From Larimichthys crocea (Eukaryota > Chordata > Actinopteri > Sciaenidae): DNA of 64,000 nt. The stretch is from the NCBI RefSeq assembly GCF_000972845.2, contig NC_040018.1, forward strand, positions 3,701,632-3,765,631, in the 5' to 3' direction. Of this stretch, positions 49,201 through 61,299 are shown one piece after another; within the stretch, counting starts at the first letter, position 1, and each line of letters starts with the position of its first letter. A program made the translations under genes and the position numbers. Under the pieces are notes generated by a model. It was given only the letters and a program-made list of their open reading frames with translations, ran no database searches and had not been told where the DNA came from.

Positions 49201-51364
49201 GCAAAGCGGTCCTTCTGCATCCTTTCATCTTTACCTCAATCCCTTTCTACCTCTGTCCCTCCTCCTCTTCCTTCATCTTCCCCTTTATCCAGCCATGCCG
49301 CCATTAGTCGCTCCCGCCTTCCCATCTTCCCACCTTAGACAGCTAACAGAAGAGTCCTGTCCTCCCTTCCCATCAGAGGTACCAGACCCCCACTGAGAGA
49401 TGGAGATGCCTCATCACTGCCTGAGTGCTCACTGTGCATCCTGGTTTTCTCCCCCTTCCATCACTCGCTGTGTATTTATGAGTGCAGGCATCAGGAGTGC
49501 CGGCATTATACACTGACATGTGTGCTGTCCCCAATGCTGTAGCTTGACAAACTGACAGGCACAAGCAAGATACTGGAGGGGATATGTAGAGAGCTGAACA
49601 TATCGTAACTTCATTAATAAATCATTTAATTATGGCAGACTTGATGAGCATCAGCCCTCCCTGGGAAATGACACAGAAAGCGAGAGTCTCCCACTGTAGC
49701 TGCAGATGACTTGACACCGCCGTTAACAACCACTGGATGTCATTCGCTTTAATCTGGGCCAAGGCGCTGAACACCTCATAAAGATTACGCCTCAAAAGTC
49801 AAGAAAAACCCACACAAGTTTTATTTAGATGTTGGCTAATTTACAACACGTGAAACCCAAACGAGTGGAAGGTTAACCTTGGCCGTGATGTGAAGCCGAA
49901 CCAAGACGAACCAGTTAGAGGCTTTAAAAAACAAAGCACGCTGAACAAGAATGTATCCTGCTATTGGAAAAGAATAAAACTAGTTACTTTTTAGTCGTCG
50001 TATGAGCCACAAAATCAGACTCAAAAAAAGAACTATTGGCAACAATAAAGAACACAGAGTAATAGAGTGAAGCTATCGCAGCCAGCTGACTATAAACTGA
50101 ATATAACCCGGCCAAAGAGAGCTGTAATGGGCAGACCCGGTTGCCAGAAGCGATTCTGCTTGCGCTGTAAACAGCAAAAAGCAGAGAAAACCCTGAACTC
50201 TTCCACCTTACATTCAGAAATGTTGCACTGAGCCTTCAGGTGAGCTGAGTTTCCCCATACAGAACTGATATCTGCAGCAGATTTGTAACACAAACACACA
50301 GTCTTAGGAACTGTTTCAACACTAGCGTTGATAATTTCCACACGGACTTTCGGATACACGAGAGGCAGGAACGCAGCAGCTTAGACCCGCTGTTGTGCAA
50401 GCAGGAAGGGTTTTTATGTACAAATATATCATATTTTTGTTTATTTCTAACACAAATCATGAATTGATATTGAATTATTGAGTTGAAAGTAAAGAGAAAG
50501 ATAAAGAGAGATACTTAAGAGGAGGTTTCTGCTCCGCTGCCAGTGTGATAAACTGCAGTGGCGGCTCTAGCTGCAAAGAAATTCACTTTGTTATGAATCC
50601 ATGTGATATAAGATGTAACTGGATCATGATTAAACAACAAAGGGGCAGACTTAAGTTTGAGTCAGGTTCCAGTAGGCAGAGCAGCAAAAACACATTTGTA
50701 AGAAGACAAGCCACAGACCGGGGAGGTGGAGTGGGGGGAGATCCTTCCACTACATCAGAGCACCACCCTTATTCCCTGTTCAAATCAAGAAGTGAGAATA
50801 GGCTGCTAAAAGACCCTTCCCTCCAGCCAGACCTCTATCAGTACTGAATAAAAGCCCAGGCCCACTTCAGGGAATACCGTGTGCTCCGTCATCTGCTAGC
50901 AGGGTCACGGCCAGGCCAGCAGGAGCGAATGTGTAACGTTGTGAGCATGTGAATGTGTCAGCCCTGCACCGTGTCGTCTGTTGGCACAGTCTGCACGGTA
51001 AGTTTACCTTCAACAGCAGGCTGCGGCGTGAAAGTGTGACAGCTAAACAACATGTCATGTACTGCTGGGATACACATATGGTCGCGCGTCTTTGTACTGT
51101 ATGTCGACTGCCTTCACGAGGTCACAGAGGCGCGAACTAATTGTGTTTGCTGATCAAGCCAATGAAGTCGTTCTTCTCATTGTTTTGCTCAAGCACGCAA
51201 TCACCGTGTCAAGGCCGCCTCTCGCTTCTTTGTTTTGCTGCTGCATCTCTTGTCACGTGCTGGATACAAACAGTAGCGGGCGGATAAAACGCCTGACAGC
51301 ATCATGCAGCAGACATCCAACAACAATTCATGAACTTTGAAGCTCCGTTCGAGAGGCGTTAATT

Positions 51365-51684
51365 TAAAGGTCCAGTGCGTCGAATTTAGTTGCATCTAGC
51401 AGTGTAATCGCTGCATTGCAATCTCCTCACATCACCCTCGCCTTGAAACACTCGAAAGGCCCCGTCTGGAGTCAGTATTTAGTTTGTCTGTTCTGGTCTA
51501 CTGTAGAAACATGGTGTTTCCTCCACAGAAGAGGACCCACTCCCACTGGAGGCTAATTTTTTAAGTTACAAAAACAAGATTGATTCTGATTAAACATGCC
51601 TTTAACCATAGTTATGAATATTACATTCCTCGTCCGCCTTATTCTGAAAATAGAGGCCTTAAATCTTTCACATTGGACCTGTTA
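51365..51684 (+). mobile_element. MITE-like element with terminal inverted repeats, complete copy
   Basis: The element starts AAAGGTCCAGTGCG and ends CACATTGGACCTGTTA, so AGGTCCAGTGCG and AGGTCCAATGTG form imperfect inverted ends. The interior has GAAAGGCCCCGTCTGGAG, CTACTGTAGAAACATGG and AGAGGACCCACTCCC, the usual order of a very common fish non-autonomous element of about 320 bp. It has no coding capacity. Confidence 0.75.
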
Positions 51685-51854
51685 GTCGACATATTATAAT
51701 GAGCATCTCATTAGAGTGATGCAATAGAAACGGAGATTAGAAGCCTAAATGAGGAGGCAAACACAAGCTAATTGAGGTTAAAATTGCCTCCAAAAAAAGT
51801 AGCAATAGTCCTAAACCAAACTGACCTGCTCTCCAACAGCTACATTTTACATTC

Positions 51855-52104
51855 ACCACTTCCAGTTGCTGTTGGTTGATGGGACAGACGAGCAGCCGGC
51901 TAATCGCAGGGCACATAGAGACAACAACAGTACACGTCTACGGCCAATTAAGAGACACCTGTGAACCTGCATGTCTTTGGGCTGTGGGATGAAGCGGGGG
52001 AGAACTCCCAACATGCAAACTCCACACAGAAAGGCTTGAAGGTTTGAACCAGGAACCTTCTTGCTGTGAGGCGGCAGTACTAACCAATGCACCGCCGAGG
52101 CCTA
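51855..52104 (-). repeat. common teleost dispersed repeat, antisense copy
   Basis: Read on the minus strand this gives GGTGCATTGGTTAGTACTGC, CTCACAGCAAGAAGGTTCC, TGTGTGGAGTTTGCATGTT and CCCACAGCCCAAAGACATGC. It is the 5' part of the same family as 15672-15936; together the two cover most of the element. Confidence 0.78.
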
Positions 52105-55100
52105 GATGAGGAGAGAGGAGTGCGTTTTTGATGCTAAACACGAGCTAATTGAGGACAACTGGGGGATAAAACTGCCTCAAAAAAAGCAACTGAAACCTTT
52201 TCTGTTTAAAAAAAACAAAACAAAAACACAAATATGCACCAAACCTACAGGAAGCTGCAGGTGCTTTAATACACAACGGGTGGCTTATCTTAACTTTCAG
52301 TGTTGAGTATCATCATTTGCCCGTCGGTTGATTATACAAATATGATAATATTGTTGTTTAATTTAGAACATTGTGGTGATATTTATAAACGCCTGTGATC
52401 ATGAAACGGCAATAAAAAAAACTAATCAGGGCCACATTTGACGGCGAATATTAATCATATGTTAATTTCGAATGTCTTCCGCTAAAGATTTTTGCCTCAT
52501 GGCAAAATATATTGAAATTCAAATTTGGGGTTGAAGCCCTAAAAATGTGCTTCTTAACTGAAATACACACACACACATAACAGTGTGTTAGTGATAGTGA
52601 TTAGTGAATGTGTCTGCAGAAAGCTGATCAGAGGGATTGTAGCCTAAATTGATTGTGAGGAGCTGAAATCAGCCTCCACGCAAATTACTGTTTGTACGGA
52701 CGCTGATGGCAAAGTGTTTGTGCTGCGGTTCTGTCTCTCAGGGATGGTGCTGTATGTGTGTGTGTTTACAAGCTGAGGCTCTCACAGCACAGGCTGAACT
52801 TTTCTATGGGTTGTATTTACTCGACCGTGGTGAAAGGATTTGCCTCATTTATAAATGGTCTGTCGCCTAAGTGCTAACTGCAAAATGTTATGGGTGGCTA
52901 TTTTGCTCTTGTTTTGCACATGAAGGCGCAAAGAAAGGATTAAAATAGCCTTCAGTACCTGCGTCAGTGTTGTGTTTTTGAAGGTCAGTCTTGTTATCAA
53001 CGGCAGTTTTTGGCCCATTCGCGTAAGTACGTGTGAGAGATTGGCTTTTTCCTGACAGCCTGTTTTATATACCTCGCCAACATGTGCCCTTATTTAGGAG
53101 AGAACTCCCAACACACACTCATCCAGGATGCCGATGTGATGTTTTTGGATGTGGACGGTCCTCTCCTGGGTGCAGTAATTGGAAGTACCACATGGCACAA
53201 AAACATCACTTTCCCCTTCACACCCTTCCCTTAGCTGCAGGCAGCTGACCCCTGCGAGAGGCGCCACCAAAGCCAGAGCTTTTATTTTTCCTGTTAGCAC
53301 CCACCACCACCCCCCTCCTGCCGCCCCACCCTTTCTCTCCACTGAGCCTCCCCGTTTTCCATAAGCTAAAAGTAGACTAGTGAGTAACATCACAGTGGGT
53401 CGTACGCACCCCGCTGCCTGCTGGCGTAGTGCGGTAGCTGCTTCCAAGTGAGTCCAACCCAGCGAGGACGCTTTATTGGTTGGGAGTCTGATTAACTGGA
53501 CTGTTTGTTAGCGAGTCTCCCGAGGGGGCGAACAGCTGCTTCCGACTTCTGCAAGCATGCTGTTTGACCTTTGCAGCCTTTTTGCTGCTCGCTCAGCCCC
53601 ACTCACTTTGTACATGAAATGTTGTGCAAATGTATACACACACACACATACACACACATAGCTCTCCCCGAAATCAATTACTTCGTTCTAGGCTTGCTCT
53701 GCTCCCCTGGAAAGGTTGGATTGTATTCTTCTACTGTAATAAGATACAAAAGGCAGGCGGTGCAGAAAGAAAAGCTTGTTTCCAGTCCTGGGCATTGCTG
53801 GTGGAATGCTCTGGAGATGTGCGGCATCACTGGCTGTTTTGATGTGCTTGAAAGGCGAGCCCAAGAGGCCTCACTCTCCTCTCCTAGCCAGCATGTGGAG
53901 CACGTGATGCACATGATGTAGATTTGTCAAAGTGGGGAGTGGAGGTGGAGGTGGAGGCTATGTATACCATAGCTGCACATTTTCATTTGCATACCGAGTC
54001 TGGTGAGCAGCTGTTGGAGGGGGGGGGCACTGCAATCACACCCAAATTGACTCACCAGTGGCTCGCAGATCACGGGGATACATGTGTTTGATGGTGAAGG
54101 GACACTGTATGTACACACACCGGATGATTAATTATTGATGTGCCTGACCCCGTTCAATTACTGTCGTCATCTCCAAATAGGGGCGCTTGTTTTCCCCTGT
54201 GGATTGGGATGTGTGCATCCACTGGGTTTTTACATCTCGGTAGCATATAGATGGTGTTTTACACATTCACACAAACACACACACTGCTGCGTAGTGTTTA
54301 TTTTGAGAAACCAGAGTTGGGATTGTCACTTTTTATTTTTCATGCAAACCAAATTACCAGAAAGTAAATTGCTGGAGGGCCAAGAGTGGATGCAAACACA
54401 GACACATACCATCATCAGTTCCAAAACATACCCCATACAAATGCCTTTTTACTTGTTTATGTAAGCCCGCAGGGAATTTGGGAATGTTGATTTTGGATGT
54501 GCGAGATAAATGTAAAATTGAACAAACCGTACCATTTAAGAGGAAATCGCTGCAGGGTTTTCAAAGGGACAGCTCTTCCAGATGATGAATAAGAACATGC
54601 ACTGGCTTTCAGAGGTTTTAACCGCCTGATAAAGAGACCTCCCCTCTTTCCTCTAAAGTATTTGCTGCATCACCACATGGCATCCAGGAGTCCCATAGAT
54701 CTATGAGATGAGTCCTCACATCGGCCTCTGCCGCCACAGAGTGTTTAGAGAGTGTGGAGACGTAAATACATCTGCGACCCACTCCAAACCCCTTTTTTAA
54801 CTCCATTTATGGTCCGTGCTCATCGAAGCGGAGAAGCTGAGTTATGATGTTTTAAAAAAATGTTTGTCAGTTCTAGATATGTGATAAGTCGCACTCACCT
54901 CTCTCTAAAGTTTGCCTGACTTTGATCAGTGTCTTGGACGCCTAACGAGTGCGTTCCACGAAAATATTTCAAGACTTAACGAGGAGAAAATTCATTTTTT
55001 TTTGGGATCGCCATTTATTTTCTTTTAATTAATAAAAGCTTATTTCTCTCCCGGGGAACGGACCATATTTCAAAACCTTTCCTCACGAACGTGCCCTAGA

Positions 55101-55558
55101 AAAATGATAGTGAGGAATGTGGAGGAGTTCCTGTTTGACATTTTTAGGAGAATAAGTTTGAGACACAGAGACTTCTTTGCGGATTATGTCAGAGAGTTTG
55201 AGCACCTCGTCGGTTTAAGCCTTTGTGAAGTCTGAGCCGCTCTTTAATCTCGACTGTCTCTGATTATCACAGTGGGGGGGGATGCGTGCGGTTACTGATA
55301 TTCTCTCGCCAATCTGATACTGTCAGTTTCCCCCTCGGCCAGTGATAAGGTGGTACAAGGTGCATTTTTTAGCCTTTTGTTGATGAACGCCTCGCCGTTT
55401 TATTGCTTACATAATTGCTTTTCATTTATTGTTGAGTTGCTTGTAAAGCACTTTGTGAGTGTTTGGAAGTTGTCATTGAAAATGGGCTTTATTATTGCCG
55501 GCGACAAGGTGCTCAAGAGTAAATGAAAAGAACAAAAAAAGAGTCACGCTTGGTCAGC

Positions 55559-55584
55559 CTCTCTCTCTCTCTCTCTCTCTCTCT
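55559..55584. repeat. (CT)13 microsatellite
   Basis: Uninterrupted CT array. Confidence 0.96.
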
Positions 55585-58144
55585 TCACTCCTCACTTTGT
55601 CTTCCCTTGAAGCATTCGTCTTCTCTTTCTGACTCGGTTTCCTTTATCAGCACAATGAGGAGCTGCTCAAATGTCATGAGCTGTCAGGCTTGCTCATCTT
55701 TCCTGTCTTATCTTGAAAGAGAGCGAGGGGAACAAGACTGTAAGGGGAGGGCGGGGTGAGAGAAGCAGCCGCACTTATCAGCAGTTGCTCTAAGGAGCCA
55801 ACAGTTTAGAGATTTACTCGAGGACGGCGATTGAAGTGTTTTTTTTGTTGTTGCTTAAATTATCTTTACTTTGAGAAATGAGAGGATCTCTCTGTGAATT
55901 TGTGTCTTTGTTCAGAAAGAAATTCCAGCTTCAAGGCCTGATATGTGCTGTTCACTTTATAGTCATACATTTTCTCATCATGCCACTATTACATGTTCGT
56001 ATGAAACATGACAAAGCCTGCCACTTTGAATTGACAGTCTGCTTTGTGTGTCTGGACTGCGCTTTTTGAGCACATTGTTCTTTTCTCTATTCAAGTAGTG
56101 AGTCAGTAATGGACCATTAGCATTGTGCTGGATCCGTTTCTTACGCAGTCATCATTACCGAATCACATTAGACACGGAAACTAGTCCTGAGAAAATCCGT
56201 TTTGCAAGAGCCTGGCATGGCCTTCTGAATTCCCCATGAAAAGGCTATCTGTAGTTACAGTGCTGTGGGTGTTTCTGGCAGATATCTGCATTCACCAGAT
56301 CTTTACTCTCTCTCTCTCTGTCTCTTGGTGGAGGTCTGAGTGAGCCAGTCTTATCTGTGTACCAGATGATGAAGGGGGAAAAATAAAAAAAACTATTTGG
56401 CTTAACTTTACAGCTTTGCTCACTGGAGGACGCGTCGAAAGGTGGTCGAGTTTGCAACACAAGATTAAAGTTTAACTTACGAGGCTTTAATCAGAACTTT
56501 AACCCTCCTCCGATTATTTTAATTTTAGAAACGGCTTTTCCTTCCGTTGAATGTCAAGATGAATGCTTTGCTTTGCGCGTCTTTGTCTTGACTGTTTTTG
56601 CGTATTAGTTACCCAGATTTATTATGCACATCTAGAGTAACCTTCCTCGTTAAGCCTTAATGCCAGCCATTCATTACCTCTGGCACAGAGACTAATGACA
56701 CTATTAATCAGCTATGAATAGAGCTTGGCAGTGGAAGTGGGGGGCTGACACCTCCTTACTGTAACAATTCCAGGCATGCATGTACAAGACAGATTTGTCA
56801 GAAGGACACCGAAAACTGCCCAGCATGTCGATTACCTACAGCTTTGACAAGGTGTCTGATGATGGGGAATACCTCTAATGGTTTTATTTCCCCTCCCTCA
56901 CCTATCCCACGATGCGTTTGTCATCATTGTGTCGCTGTGTGTGAATTGACACTGATTTCAGGTGATTGTATTTGCTTCAGAAAGCTGCCACACTGTCGTC
57001 TTATCTCACTTCCTTTGCTCTCAGATCCACACCGGGGTACTGGCAGCAAGTTTACTCAGAGATCTGAGGCAGTGACTAAAGTGTCGAGCAAAGCAGAGTG
57101 TCTTGTTTCCCGTAACCCCCCCCTGTCAGACCTCTGAGGAACCTTTCACTCTATAACAGCACTCAGGCTTTATCTTGTTGGTGCACTGAAACGTTTCCTC
57201 TACCGCACTGTAGCCAAAGATAAGTTTGGGTTTTCTTTCTAAATATGTCCAAACATACACGCCTAAAAGCTTGGCTCAGCTTCTGTCATGACTTATTCTC
57301 AAACAACAAGCGGTGGCTCGACTCCAGACTATCCGAAACGGACTAACACGAAACATATTTTGGACACATGGGATGCTGTGCTACTTTTCCGGTTCAGCAT
57401 TTTGTTTTCTCATTTTAAGTAAAAGGGAAATCTGGGTTTGTCTATTGCTGTCAAACCTTCTGCAGCATTAACGTTACTGATGTATTGAACTGTCAGTCCG
57501 ACAGTTTTTAGATCAGTTACAGCAGTTTTGTCCATTTTCAACATATTAGCATGCATGTTGTTGACTAAAAGCACAAAATGCAACCTCACAGAGCTCTTGT
57601 TTTGATGTAATGGTACAGATAAAGTGTGTCATATTAATTCTTTTGTTCGTTAAACAGCTCGTGTTCTCTTCTGACCCCCCTCACCTCATCTTTGTCCTGT
57701 TTGCATGCGTGTTTTTGTGTTTGCATCTGTTGTCAAGAATTCCCTGGCCTGAGCTCTGAGACTTGTTACAAATCACTTCTCCCTGAAAGCATCAAGGTTC
57801 TCTTCTTTCCACCGGCTTATGCTGGGATACAGGCGATGCAAGCACTCAAGTGTTTTTGGTAAACTGAGCGTTAGCAACAAGGACGTCTTCAGAAGAGTCT
57901 AAACCTTTGTTCTCAGTAAGTTGTGAGGGCTTCTCGGAGATTACAAACTTTAAGAAGAGTGAAAATGAAGGAGACGATTTGTCGGTGGTTTGAAGTTTGC
58001 TGGTGACCAGCTGACTCTTTTACCCTCAGCTCAACAAACCTTTCTCTAAAAGCATTCTGACCATGTTAGTAACAGAAGACATGCACAACCATCAACTACA
58101 GTTAACCGTTATCATTTATTGAAATACAATATCTACACCTCAGG

Positions 58145-58330
58145 CCTAAGTGCCGATGTGTAGCAGCAGGGTCAGATTGGGCCGAAAGTATTTCGTGTGT
58201 GGGAGGAAACCGGAGAGGACCCGGAGTAAACCCACGGCAACGCAGGGTCGTAGTCACTCCTGACAGAGAGGGCAAGAGAGTTCACAACCTGAATCTTCAT
58301 GCCCTGTCTGTCAGGTAGACGCTTGTCCCT
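58145..58330 (-). repeat. diverged antisense copy of the common teleost repeat
   Basis: The minus strand contains GTGGGTTTACTCCGGGTCC and CTCCGGTTTCCTCCCACAC, which correspond to the 'ctccgggtactccggcttcctcccacagtcc' region of the 15672 copy. The flanks are too diverged to align by eye. Confidence 0.5.
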
Positions 58331-58540
58331 GCGCTGTCCCCACCCTAGATAAAGGCTTTTTTTTGTTTGTTGGTACAGGTGTCTGACAGAGCCGAGCTGA
58401 GGTTACATGCCCAGCTGCACACTTTGCCAGACTTCAACAAACTTAAGCACTTTTCTAGGGGTAAAGGAAAAAAGTTTTTACTGTTGCAGGTGGTAAATTC
58501 ATTCATGAAAAACAACAAACATTAAGCGAAAAGCAGTCAT

Positions 58541-59281
58541 TAAAGGTGCAGCGTGTAAGATTTAGTGGCAGGTTACAACCAACTGGATACTGTTCACCTC
58601 ACTAAACTACTGGCTGTAAAACACGCGGAAAAACAGAAAAGGTCTTATCTAAAGCCAGATTTTAGCTCGTCTGTTCTTAGCTACTATAGAAACAACATGG
58701 CAGTTCAACATGGTGGACAGCTTATAAGACAATAAAAACATAATTCTTATTTACACATTGATATACTGTAGATCAGAAGTCTTCAACCCTTGGACAAGAG
58801 ACTAACAGAACAAAGGTCCATGCTCTGTTAGTCTCTTGTCTTGGGCTGAAAAAGGTTGGAATACTCCTGATGTAATTAATATTTTAAAATGTGTCACATT
58901 TTAAGGCTGGTTTATAATACCTAATTCAACTTTCTTTTCATTTCTATTAACATATACCAGGTAAATTAGCTGATTTATGATCATGATTGATTAAAAGGTC
59001 CATGCATAATTATTATTGGTTATTGTTGCGTTTTTGGACCATTATTCTGGTGAAAATTGTCAATTGTTATGACAAAAATTGGTGGACTCCCTGCAGTACC
59101 TCTGCGACCCCTAGAGGGTCCGCAGACCCCTGGTTAAAGACCCCTACAGTAGATAAATGCCTCATCTTAAGGCGATAAAAACCTGATTCTGATTTTCAGG
59201 TTGATATGCACAGATAAAAACACAGTAATACACATATTTCATTTCTGCCATTCTGTCTAAATGTTACACACTGCATCTTTT
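58541..59281 (+). mobile_element. MITE-like element, second copy, split by an insertion
   Basis: The left end TAAAGGTGCAGCGTGTAAG and the right end GTTACACACTGCATCTTT are inverted repeats of each other and match the ends of 51365-51684. The element is about 370 bp without the 373-bp insertion at 58774-59146. Its interior keeps CTACTATAGAAACAACATGG. Confidence 0.8.
58774..59146 (+). mobile_element. hAT-like non-autonomous element nested in the MITE
   Basis: It begins CAGAAGTCTTCAACC and its 3' end, reversed, reads TAGGGGTCTTTAACC. These imperfect 15-bp inverted ends follow the CAGNGGTCTNNAACC style of hAT elements. The flanks are CTGTAGAT (58766-58773) and CAGTAGAT (59147-59154), an 8-bp target duplication with one mismatch, as expected for hAT. 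No transposase is present. Confidence 0.72.
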
Positions 59282-59355
59282 TTAAAATAGTAATGACTGC
59301 TTTTTTCTTAATCATGAGAAATAAAATATATAAATAAAATAAAATACGCGATGGT

Positions 59356-59452
59356 TTTCTTCAGAGAGAACATCCTGATCATTCCCTTTCTCCTGGTGCT
59401 TTCTTCAGCGCGAACATCCTGATCATTCCTTTTCTCCTGGTGCTTTCTTCAG
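59356..59452 (+). repeat. tandem duplication, 44-bp unit x 2.2
   Basis: Units start at 59356, 59400 and 59444 (TTTCTTCAG) and share GAACATCCTGATCATTCC and TTTCTCCTGGTGC. The two full units differ at only a few bases, so the duplication is fairly recent. Confidence 0.9.
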
Positions 59453-59876
59453 ATTTCTGCCCTCTCTACCTCTACTGAAGTAATGAGATGGAGATTAAAA
59501 ACTTTAGGAAGAGTGAAAACCAGATTAAATGGAATCATACGGTATCTAAACGATGATAACTCTTTTTAGGATTATTTAAGATTAATTATACATAAATAAA
59601 CTGGCGTCTTAAATAGGTGACTATTCAAATAGCTGGCTAGTATGGTAAATTGGTGTATTTTTAAAAGAGGCAGTTTTACAAACAGACCATATACCCACCC
59701 CTGCGAAGCGCCCAAAAAGCGTGAAGGAACACACCCAAGATTGGGCCAGACCCTAGCTGTCTCCCTATTGGCCGGTGAAACACACTAATTTAAGCGCAGG
59801 GCGGGACATCCTTCAGTCTGTGCAGACACTTCAACCTGAGAGGACGTGCTGTTTTGTGCGAGAGCAGAAAAAATTT

Positions 59877-59977
59877 GAGAGCGCAGGACATGTTTTGAGA
59901 GCGAGCACATTAGATTTGAGTGCGAGCACAAAATCTGAGCACGAGGACGATAAATCTGAGCACGAGAAGGAGAAATC
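59877..59977 (+). repeat. degenerate 19-21 bp tandem repeat
   Basis: Five units start at 59877, 59897, 59918, 59937 and 59958. Each has the form GAG-(A/T/C)-(G/A)CG-AG-(G/C)A... ending in TTT or TCT, for example GAGCACGAGGACGATAAATCT is the 59937 unit in spaced form GAGCACG-AGGACG-ATAAATCT. A weaker unit precedes them at about 59857. Confidence 0.7.
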
Positions 59978-60036
59978 ATGCTCTCTCAAACTGAAAATGT
60001 GCGCTTTTGAATAAAGATAGGATAATTGTTCCATAA

Positions 60037-60184
60037 TTTTCAGGTTAATATGCTGTAGATAAAAGGCTGATTATAAGGCAATCAAATCATTATTTTCAGG
60101 TTGAAATACACAGATAAAAACACAGTCATGCACATGCATATTTCATCTCTGCCAATAGAGCTCTTTAAATGTTACACACTGTAC
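60037..60184 (+). repeat. 3' fragment of the MITE-like element, third copy
   Basis: This fragment repeats TTTTCAGGTTGAAATACACA, GATAAAAACACAGTCATGC and ATATTTCATCTCTGCC and the terminal GTTACACACTGTACC of the copy ending at 59281. The left half of the element is missing. Confidence 0.75.
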
Positions 60185-60421
60185 CAGTTCCGTCTTTTGG
60201 TCGAGGAGGGGACCGAACCATCCATCTTCCACGTTAGTGATCCCCAGTAATGTGCCTCTGCTCACTTTGCCTCTGCTGAAGTAATGAGCTGAGTGTCGGT
60301 TCTGGTTCTGTAGATCATAGCGGACCAGAACTCCAGAGTTCTGCTTCTGGAACAGGAAGGTTCTGTGCCCATATATGGTGTTAAAGTCAGTATTTTCTTT
60401 TATATTTAGAGTGAAATCCAA
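60143..60421 (-). other. unassigned antisense ORF with protein-like composition
   Basis: This open frame of 92 codons on the minus strand reads NTIYGHRTFLFQKQNSGVLV in its first third and later SRGTLLGITNVEDGWFGPLL. The composition is balanced and not low-complexity, unlike the other ORFs in these introns. Its last ~13 residues run into the MITE fragment at 60143-60184, so that C-terminus cannot be native. A related stretch (CTACTGAAGTAATGAG) recurs at about 59473-59490. I do not recognise the protein. It could be a captured exon, a piece of a repeat or chance. Confidence 0.3.
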
Positions 60422-60969
60422 GCTCCCACATTCATTTAATAGTAATGCTCTTCATTTAGCATCACTCGTAGCCTTCTGTATTAGCCGTATTTAGCAGTTA
60501 TGAATGCTTTGTGCAGTGTTTCATAAAAGTCTTATTTTTGTGCATTTCTTTGTTGCAAAAAACCCATTTCCTCTGTGCAGGTTTGTTGTTGACCCTGCTC
60601 TGACAGACTTTGCAGTCTCATTGAAATCATTTGAAATGCAGCCAGATGCTGCTTCTTCTGTGATTGGCCGCATGGTGTGCCCATCAAAATAAAGTGCTGC
60701 CCCTGCCCCATCACTAGCTCCCACAGTCCGACCTGGAAAAATGGTCCAAACCTCTCGCTCCTCTCTGGTATCAACCAAAAATCACTGTCACGCCTCCATC
60801 TTTACCAGGAAGCTTTTTTTAATTTCACAGTATTTGCTGCTACGTTTAATCCACGTGTTAGTTGTTCATATTTTACTGCTTCCTCATCAGCAAACACCTT
60901 TTGTCGTTCATCCTTTGAGGCTGTTTGTGGTTATGTTGTGATAACCCAGTGTGATGTAAGATACCAGAC

Positions 60970-60971
<2 letters not shown>

Positions 60972-61010
<39 letters not shown>
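60972..61010. repeat. (TG)n microsatellite
   Basis: Uninterrupted TG array of 39 bases. Confidence 0.97.
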
Positions 61011-61011
<1 letters not shown>

Positions 61012-61299
61012 GCTTTATAAATGAGGATAATTGTTCAGCATCTGGTAATTTACACTGCAGTCACAAAATATTAGGACGATGATATGTTTCTGTTTGTTAA
61101 TGGCTCAGTTCCAGCAAACTGTATTTGAAACTAAACACTGCTGACTTCCATCTTTAAAGTTGTTTGGGGTTGTTGACATTGATAGTGTAGTAGTTGTAGC
61201 TCTTTTTATAGACTAGTCTGAGCATGTGTCTTAACTGCTAAAGGCCAGACTGAAAGCAGAAATCCCCTGGAAGAAGCAAGAAATACTCAAACACGCCAC

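Noticed and set aside
55385..55500. Possible LINE tail (CTTGTAAAGCACTTTGTGAG ... GGGCTTTATTATT)
   Set aside because: It resembles fish LINE 3' ends, but no coding remnant precedes it and the match is short.
60521..60778. 85-codon minus-strand ORF (start MVDTREEREVWTIFPG)
   Set aside because: Composition is plausible, but no family is recognised and no splice or promoter support is visible. It is possibly part of a repeat.
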